64,000 nucleotides of DNA from the NCBI GenBank assembly GCA_900104855.1, contig FNSS01000001.1, forward strand, positions 2,604,001-2,668,000, in the 5' to 3' direction. This document shows positions 59,020-64,000 of this stretch, piece by piece; positions within the stretch are counted from its first letter, which is position 1; each line of letters begins with the position of its first letter. Origin of the DNA: Rhizobiales bacterium GAS188 (lineage in GTDB: Bacteria; Pseudomonadota; Alphaproteobacteria; Rhizobiales; Beijerinckiaceae). A program made the translations under genes and the position numbers. The notes below the pieces were generated by a model that did not search any database, was not told the origin of the DNA, and saw only the letters and a program-made list of their open reading frames with translations.

Positions 59020-60888
59020 ATGACAAGACCGATGCGGCCGGTTCGGCTCGGCGAAGCGGGCATGATCCTCGACAAGAGGCAGGACGGCACCATCTATGCG
59101 CGCTCACCCGTGCCGCTCGGCCCTTATCCGAAACGTCTCACCGAACGCCTCGCGCATTGGGCGAACCTCGCGCCCGATCGGATCTTCCTTGCAGAGCGCG
59201 TGCGGGACGGTGACTGGCGGCGCATCACCTATGGCGAGGCGCTCGCCTTCGTGCGCCGCATCGGCACCGCACTCCTCGCGCGCGACCTGTCGCCGGAGCG
59301 CCCGATCGCCATCCTGTCCGATAACGGTATCGACCATGCCTTGCTCGGCCTTGCGGCCATGCATGTCGGCATTCCCTATGCGCCGATCTCGGCCGCCTAC
59401 TCGCTGATGTCGTCGGATTTCGGCAAGCTGCGCCAGATCATGCAGACCTTGACACCCGGCCTCGTCTTCGCGGCGGATGGGCAGCGTTTCGGCGCGGCGA
59501 TCGCGGCCGCAATCCCGCCGGATGCCGAGATCCTGGTGACCGAAGGCGAGCCGCAGCGCGGGGCCACGGGCTTCGCCGAGCTCGCGGCAACGCCGGCGAC
59601 GCAAGCAGTCGATACCGCGCATCGACGCACCACTCCCGACAGCATCGCCAAATTCCTCTTCACTTCCGGCTCGACCGGTGCCCCCAAGGGCGTGATCAAC
59701 ACGCAACGCATGCTGTGCGCGAACCAGGAGATGATCGCGGCCCATCTCGCCTTCCTGCGCGAGGAGCCGCCGGTGCTGGTCGACTGGCTGCCCTGGAACC
59801 ACACATTCGGGGGCAACCACAATGTCGGCCTCACCGTCTATAATGGCGGCTCGCTCTATATCGACGAGGGCAAGCCAATGCCTGGCGCCATCGAGCGCAC
59901 GGTGCGCAATCTGCGCGAGATCGCCCCGACCGTCTATTTCAACGTGCCGCGCGGCTTCGAGGCGCTGGTGCCCTATTTCCGCAAGGAGCGACCTTTACGC
60001 GAATTGTTCTTCAGCCGGCTCAAATTGATGTTCTATGCGGGGGCCGGCCTCTCCCAGCATGTCTGGGACGATCTCGAGGAGCTGGCGCTCGAGACTTGCG
60101 GCGAACGCATCGCCATGATCACCGGGCTTGGCTCGACCGAGACGGCGCCTTCGGCGCTATTCACGACACTGGCCGCGAGCCAGTCGGGCGCCGTGGGCGT
60201 GCCGCTGCCCGGCGTGGACGTGAAGCTCGCTCCGGTCGGAGACAAGCTCGAAGGGCGGGTGCGCGGGCCGAGCATCACGCCCGGCTATTGGCGCGAGGAG
60301 GCGATCACCCGCAAGGCCTTCGACGAGGAGGGCTATTATTGCTTCGGCGACGCGCTGTGTTTCCTCGACGAGCATGACGAGATGAAAGGCTTCCGCTTCG
60401 ACGGCCGGCTGTCCGAGAATTTCAAGCTCGCCACCGGCACCTGGGTCTCGGTCGGCCCGTTGCGCCAGGCCTTCCTCTCCGCCTTCGCGCCCTATGCCAA
60501 GGATGTCGTCATCGCCGGGCATGACCGCGACGAGGTCTGCGCCCTGGTGTTTCCCGATATCGAGGCCTGCCGCGCCCTATGCGCCGAGCTTGCGCCCTCG
60601 GATCCTGCCGAGGCGGTGCTGCGGCACGAGACGACGCGCACCAAGCTTGCCGAGCTTCTCGGCGAATTCGCGCGCGGCGCCAAAGGCTCCTCGACCCGGG
60701 TCGTGCGGCTGATCCTGCTCGAGGAGCCACCTTCGATCGACGCCAATGAGATCACCGATAAGGGTTCGATCAACCAGCGCGCCGTGCTTTCGCGGCGCGC
60801 TGCGCTGGTCGAGGCCCTGTACGTGGCGCCGCGACCCGCATCGGTCATCGCGGCGAGCCACGCGTTTTCCGAGGGACCCCATGCCTGA
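59020..60888 (+). CDS. Feruloyl-CoA synthase-like AMP-forming ligase
   Basis: A 622-residue ANL ligase. It resembles feruloyl-CoA synthase (Fcs) in length and in the segments MILDKRQDGTIYARSPVPLGPYPKRLTERL, LFTSGSTGAPKGVINTQRMLCANQEM, VLVDWLPWNHTFGGNHNVGLTVYNGGSLYIDEGKP and FDGRLSENFKLATGTWVSVGPLR. Fcs activates hydroxycinnamic acids (ferulate, coumarate, caffeate) to CoA thioesters. The genes that normally follow, ech and vdh (giving vanillin), are missing; a thiolase follows with an 8-bp overlap, suggesting a beta-oxidative route. The start at 59020 follows CGGGAGGACAG. Substrate is inferred. Confidence 0.85.
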   Translation: MTRPMRPVRLGEAGMILDKRQDGTIYARSPVPLGPYPKRLTERLAHWANLAPDRIFLAERVRDGDWRRITYGEALAFVRRIGTALLARDLSPERPIAILSDNGIDHALLGLAAMHVGIPYAPISAAYSLMSSDFGKLRQIMQTLTPGLVFAADGQRFGAAIAAAIPPDAEILVTEGEPQRGATGFAELAATPATQAVDTAHRRTTPDSIAKFLFTSGSTGAPKGVINTQRMLCANQEMIAAHLAFLREEPPVLVDWLPWNHTFGGNHNVGLTVYNGGSLYIDEGKPMPGAIERTVRNLREIAPTVYFNVPRGFEALVPYFRKERPLRELFFSRLKLMFYAGAGLSQHVWDDLEELALETCGERIAMITGLGSTETAPSALFTTLAASQSGAVGVPLPGVDVKLAPVGDKLEGRVRGPSITPGYWREEAITRKAFDEEGYYCFGDALCFLDEHDEMKGFRFDGRLSENFKLATGTWVSVGPLRQAFLSAFAPYAKDVVIAGHDRDEVCALVFPDIEACRALCAELAPSDPAEAVLRHETTRTKLAELLGEFARGAKGSSTRVVRLILLEEPPSIDANEITDKGSINQRAVLSRRAALVEALYVAPRPASVIAASHAFSEGPHA

Positions 60889-62155
60889 CAGCAAGCACGG
60901 TCTTGTCTCCACCTTCGAAGATGCCTGGCTCGCGGCCGGCATACGCACGCCCTTTGCCGATTATAACGGCGCCTTGGCGCTCGCCTCGCCCATCGATCTC
61001 GGCATCAAGGCGGCGCGCGAAGCCTTGGGGCGATCGGGCCTGCCGGCCGGAGATGTCGGCACGGTGGTCGCCGGCAACATGGCGCAAGCGAGCTTCGACG
61101 CCTATATGCTGCCGCGCCATATCGGGCTCTATGCCGGCGTGCCCGAGGATGTACCGGCGCATCTGGTGCAGCGCGTCTGCGGCACCGGCATCGAGGTCAT
61201 CATGCAGGCCTCGGACACGGTCTCGCTCGGACGGGCCGAGCTCGCTTTGTGTGTCGGCACCGAATCGATGAGCCGCAATCCCGTTGCGGCCTATACGCAT
61301 CGCGGCGGCTTCCGCATGGGCCAGGTGGAGTTCAAGGATTTTCTCTGGGAGGCCCTGCTCGACCCCGCCTGCGGCTGCAGCATGGGCGACACCGCCGAGA
61401 ACCTGGCGCGCCGCCATCAAATTACGCGCGAGGAGGTCGACGCTTTCGCGGCCCGCAGCTTCACCCGCGCTGTCGCCGCGCAGCAGAGCGGCTTCCTGAA
61501 GGACGAGATCGCCGAGGTGACGCATGAGAGCTTCGCGCCGGAGGGGCTGAAACCGCGCGTCATCCGGCTCAACGGCAAGGTCGAAGCCATCGGCGCTGAC
61601 ACACATGTGCGCCCTTCGACGACCGAAGCCCTGGCGAAGATCCGCCCGGCCTTCGGCGGGGTGCAGACGGGCGGCAACTCCTCGGCGATCGTCGATGGCG
61701 CCGCGGCAGTGCTGGTCGCCTCCGCCGATTACCTGAAACGCAAGGGCAAGGCGCCGCTGGCGCGCATTCTCGCCGGCGCCTCGGTCGGCGTGCCGCCCGA
61801 GATCATGGGCATCGGCCCGGTGCCGGCCATCAAGGCGGTCCTTGCCCGCACTGGCATCTCGCTCGACGCCATCGACCGCATCGAGATCAACGAAGCTTTC
61901 GGGGCGCAGGTTATGGCCTGCTCGCGCGAGCTCGGCCTCGATGAGGAGAAGCTCAACGTCAATGGCGGGGCGATCGCCATCGGCCACCCGCTCGGCGCCA
62001 CGGGAATCCGCCTGACCTTGACGCTGGCGCGCGAGCTGCGGCGCACGGGCTTGCGTTACGGCATCGCCTCGGCCTGCATCGGCGGTGGGCAAGGGATCGC
62101 GATCCTCATCGAGAACCCGCAAGCCGGCGAGCCCGCGGGCGCAAAGCAGAATTGA
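60881..62155 (+). CDS. Thiolase (acetyl-CoA acetyltransferase/3-oxoacyl-CoA thiolase family)
   Basis: A 424-residue biosynthetic-or-degradative thiolase. The nucleophile is Cys100 in LVQRVCGTGIEVIMQ. INEAFGAQVMACSREL, NVNGGAIAIGHPLGATGIR (His) and GIASACIGGGQGIAI (second Cys) complete the active site. It cleaves 3-oxoacyl-CoA with CoA. GAGGGA precedes the ATG, which overlaps the end of the ligase gene by 8 bp, so they form an operon. It could release acetyl-CoA from the side chain of an aromatic acyl-CoA. Confidence 0.95.
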   Translation: MPDSKHGLVSTFEDAWLAAGIRTPFADYNGALALASPIDLGIKAAREALGRSGLPAGDVGTVVAGNMAQASFDAYMLPRHIGLYAGVPEDVPAHLVQRVCGTGIEVIMQASDTVSLGRAELALCVGTESMSRNPVAAYTHRGGFRMGQVEFKDFLWEALLDPACGCSMGDTAENLARRHQITREEVDAFAARSFTRAVAAQQSGFLKDEIAEVTHESFAPEGLKPRVIRLNGKVEAIGADTHVRPSTTEALAKIRPAFGGVQTGGNSSAIVDGAAAVLVASADYLKRKGKAPLARILAGASVGVPPEIMGIGPVPAIKAVLARTGISLDAIDRIEINEAFGAQVMACSRELGLDEEKLNVNGGAIAIGHPLGATGIRLTLTLARELRRTGLRYGIASACIGGGQGIAILIENPQAGEPAGAKQN

Positions 62156-62353
62156 CGGCAGCTATTCCGGCGCAAGCGCGATCCTGCCCAAAATCTGCGG
62201 GATTTTGCCGATCAGGCTGCTCCGGTTGGGCGGTCGGCGCAAATTTCATGACAAAATGCCCGCTGCGGCTGCAGAAATCTTGCCTCACACGCCCCTCGCG
62301 TCTATGGCGCTCTGCCAAGGGCGAAAGGCGCGATCAAAGGGCGGAGACGGGAA

Positions 62354-62776
62354 TTGGCAGTCATCAGCAAGCGGCAAATCCTGGTCGAATGGGGCCATTG
62401 CGATCCGGCCGGGATCGTCTTCAATCCACGCTTCTTCGAATGGTTCGACTTCTGCACGGCCGGGCTCTTCGCTCATGTCGGCTTGCCCAAGCCGCAACTG
62501 CTGAAAGCCTATGGCATCGTCGGCATCCCGCTCGTCGAATCGCATGCGAAGTTCATTTCGCCGTCGAAATTCGGCGACACGGTCAGCATCGAATCCTCGA
62601 TCGTGAGCTTCAAGCGCTCGAGCTTCGATGTGGAGCATAAGCTGTTCAATGCCGGCACGCTGGCGGTCGAGGCGCGCGAGACGCGCGTCTGGGTCGGCCG
62701 CCACCCCGACGACCCGACGAAGATCAAGTCGCAGAATATCCCTCAGGACGTGATCGCGCTGTTTCGAGGCGATTGA
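62354..62776 (+). CDS. 4-hydroxybenzoyl-CoA thioesterase-type hot-dog protein
   Basis: A 140-residue hot-dog-fold thioesterase. The motif VEWGHCDPAGIVFNPRFFEWFD carries Asp17, the position of the catalytic Asp in Pseudomonas 4-hydroxybenzoyl-CoA thioesterase. It starts with TTG at 62354 preceded by GGAGACGGG. It is on the same strand as the ligase and thiolase, separated by about 200 bp. Hydrolysis of an aryl-CoA end product such as hydroxybenzoyl-CoA would complete the side-chain shortening of hydroxycinnamates (inference); other acyl-CoAs are possible. Confidence 0.88.
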   Translation: MAVISKRQILVEWGHCDPAGIVFNPRFFEWFDFCTAGLFAHVGLPKPQLLKAYGIVGIPLVESHAKFISPSKFGDTVSIESSIVSFKRSSFDVEHKLFNAGTLAVEARETRVWVGRHPDDPTKIKSQNIPQDVIALFRGD

Positions 62777-62790
62777 GGCGCGCGCGTTCA

Positions 62791-62818
62791 CCTTCTCCCG
62801 CTCTTTCGCGGGAGAAGG
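62791..62818. terminator. Bidirectional terminator-like hairpin (CTTCTCCCG type)
   Basis: CCTTCTCCCGC (62791-62801) pairs with GCGGGAGAAGG (62808-62818), loop TCTTTC, with outer GCGCGC arms. It lies between the convergent thioesterase and cysK genes, a position suited to ending both transcripts; it matches the hairpins at 33301 and 57102. Confidence 0.65.
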
Positions 62819-62843
62819 ATGCGCGCCCAGCGGCTGCCCCGCC

Positions 62844-63830
62844 TCACAACCCCTCGAACAGCGCCGTCGACAGATAGCGCTCGGCGAAGGAGGGGAGGAT
62901 GACGACGATGTTCTTGCCCTCCATCCCGGGCCGGGCCGCGACCTTGAGGGCGGCGGCCACCGCGGCGCCAGAGGAGATGCCGCAAGGAATACCCTCGAGC
63001 TTCGCCAGATGACGGGCCGTGTCGAAGGATATCTGGTTGCCGACCGTGACCACCTCGTCGATCACCGAGCGATCGAGGATGGCGGGGATGAAATTCGCCC
63101 CGATGCCCTGGATCTTATGCGGGCCGGGCTTGCCGCCCGACAGAAGCGGAGAATCCTCTGGCTCGACGGCGACGATCTTGAGCGAAGGCCGGCGCGGCTT
63201 CAGCACCTGGCCGACGCCCGTGACGGTGCCGCCCGTGCCGATGCCGGCGACGAAGACGTCGATCTCGCCATTGGTGTCGTTCCAGATCTCCTCGGCCGTG
63301 GTGCGGCGGTGGATCTCGGGATTGGCCGGGTTGTCGAACTGGCCCGGAATGACCGAGCCAGGGATCTCCTTGGTCAACTCCTCGGCCTTGTCGACGGCGC
63401 CCTTCATGCCGAGCGGACCCGGCGTCAGCACCAGCTCGGCGCCGAGCAGCGCCAGCATCTTGCGCCGCTCGACCGACATGGTCTCGGGCATGGTCAGGAT
63501 GAGGCGATAGCCGCGCGCAGCGGCCACGAAGGCGAGCGCGATGCCAGTATTGCCCGAAGTGGGCTCGATCAAGGTCGAGCCGGGCTTGATCTTGCCGTCG
63601 CGCTCGAGCGCGTCGATCATGCTGACCCCGATGCGGTCCTTGACGCTGGCGATCGGATTGAAGAATTCGAGCTTGGCGAGGAGGTTGGCCTTGATGCCCT
63701 TCTCGGCTGCGAGGCGGGCGAGCCGCACCAGCGGGGTATCGCCGATGGTGGCGGTGATGTTGTCATAGATGCGCCCGCGCCCCGGTTTATGCGTCCCGGA
63801 AGCCGTTGCGGGTGTCGTCGCCTGCGTCAT
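62844..63830 (-). CDS. cysK: Cysteine synthase A
   Basis: A 328-residue O-acetylserine sulfhydrylase. The PLP lysine is Lys64 in [33 protein letters not shown] binds the substrate carboxylate, [15 protein letters not shown] binds the PLP phosphate, and [14 protein letters not shown] positions the pyridine. It makes L-cysteine from O-acetylserine and sulfide. The start at 63830 follows GAGGGAAGGGACACAC; the in-frame ATG at 63854 is less likely. The N-terminal about 20 residues form an unconserved extension. The upstream region to the window end holds only short GC-rich palindromes. Confidence 0.95.
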   Translation of the reverse strand: MTQATTPATASGTHKPGRGRIYDNITATIGDTPLVRLARLAAEKGIKANLLAKLEFFNPIASVKDRIGVSMIDALERDGKIKPGSTLIEPTSGNTGIALAFVAAARGYRLILTMPETMSVERRKMLALLGAELVLTPGPLGMKGAVDKAEELTKEIPGSVIPGQFDNPANPEIHRRTTAEEIWNDTNGEIDVFVAGIGTGGTVTGVGQVLKPRRPSLKIVAVEPEDSPLLSGGKPGPHKIQGIGANFIPAILDRSVIDEVVTVGNQISFDTARHLAKLEGIPCGISSGAAVAAALKVAARPGMEGKNIVVILPSFAERYLSTALFEGL

Positions 63831-63980
63831 GTGTGTCCCTTCCCTCGAGCGCAACCGCGAAAATGGTCGCCGCCGTCATGTATGAGGCGAACCTCTGCGG
63901 GCAAGCCTCGTGATAGCTTGATGTCGCTGGGCGCGCGACTTTTCTTTGCGCCTTCTAGCGTCTATGAGCAGCGAGGACGG

Positions 63981-64000
63981 GCGAGGCGGCCTAGCCTCGC
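63981..64000. repeat. Palindrome at the right edge of the window
   Basis: GCGAGGC-GGCCTA-GCCTCGC, 7-bp perfect arms, touches the window end and may be incomplete. It lies upstream of cysK. Confidence 0.4.

Noticed and set aside
56130..59213. A 1027-codon open frame opposite the permease and binding-protein genes
   Set aside because: Composition is antisense-like (DDR, HRR, RGEG runs). The opposite strand encodes three clear ABC transporter proteins with correct starts and coupling.

Overview
The window looks like the chromosome of a GC-rich alphaproteobacterium, most likely of the order Hyphomicrobiales. This rests on SecB, HrcA, RimM, the CGFS glutaredoxin/BolA pair, a GCG_CRPN-type secreted protein, cyanase, many orphan ABC binding proteins and several families of short palindromic intergenic repeats. 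The genus cannot be fixed from the sequence alone. There is no prophage, insertion sequence, integrase or CRISPR array. One tRNA gene, tRNA-Thr(CGT), is present; there is no rRNA.

Layout. 1-3.4 kb: end of an acyl-CoA synthetase, a tannase/feruloyl-esterase gene broken by two compensating frameshifts, a GFA-type zinc protein, tRNA-Thr and a small membrane protein with a duplicated SD-ATG module. 3.4-6 kb: DUF1007-NicO nickel/cobalt exporter pair and secB. 6.3-14.1 kb: two tandem peptide-type binding proteins, a gamma-glutamyltransferase, a small secreted protein, an MBL hydrolase and an orphan amino-acid binding protein. 14.5-19.4 kb: asd, duplicated doxX genes, and a crotonase/acyl-CoA synthetase pair with an ASPVP repeat. 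19.5-25.2 kb: LysR/EamA pair, orphan branched-chain binding protein, secreted GCG_CRPN protein and a TetR/MDR oxidoreductase divergon. 25.1-28.7 kb: housekeeping rimM, grxD, bolA, purL. 28.8-33.9 kb: secreted protein, NTF2-like protein, AraC regulator divergent from a NicX-like dioxygenase plus acyl-CoA dehydrogenase, and cynS. 34-40.8 kb: TPR lipoprotein, rpsU, Ivy lysozyme inhibitor and an RND efflux pair. 40.9-48.7 kb: a DUF6502-DUF5666 pair divergent from a two-domain glycosyltransferase across two identical-type palindromes, then a serine carboxypeptidase and a SIMPL protein. 48.7-51.5 kb: aldose epimerase, SDR, hrcA. 51.5-58.7 kb: a complete peptide/nickel-type ABC importer (fused ATPase, two permeases, binding protein) interrupted by a patatin phospholipase. 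59-63.8 kb: feruloyl-CoA synthase-like ligase, thiolase, hydroxybenzoyl-CoA-type thioesterase, then cysK.

How the genes work together. Two themes stand out. The first is CoA-dependent catabolism of aromatic or plant-derived acids: esterase remnant, three acyl-CoA ligases, crotonase, thiolase, thioesterase, and a NicX-like ring-cleavage enzyme. The second is scavenging through periplasmic binding proteins: four have no permease beside them, and one has a full transporter.

The most interesting signal is the DUF6502/glycosyltransferase divergon at about 43.15 kb. It has two GTGGGA-N5-TCCCAC palindromes, one lying exactly in the spacer of a candidate promoter. This suggests that the HTH-containing DUF6502 protein is an undescribed repressor acting there. 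A second class of signal is a set of dispersed REP/BIME-like elements: six copies of one about 85-bp two-hairpin family, four copies of a CTTCTCCCG hairpin (a similar one lies at 30.9 kb), and other palindromic modules.
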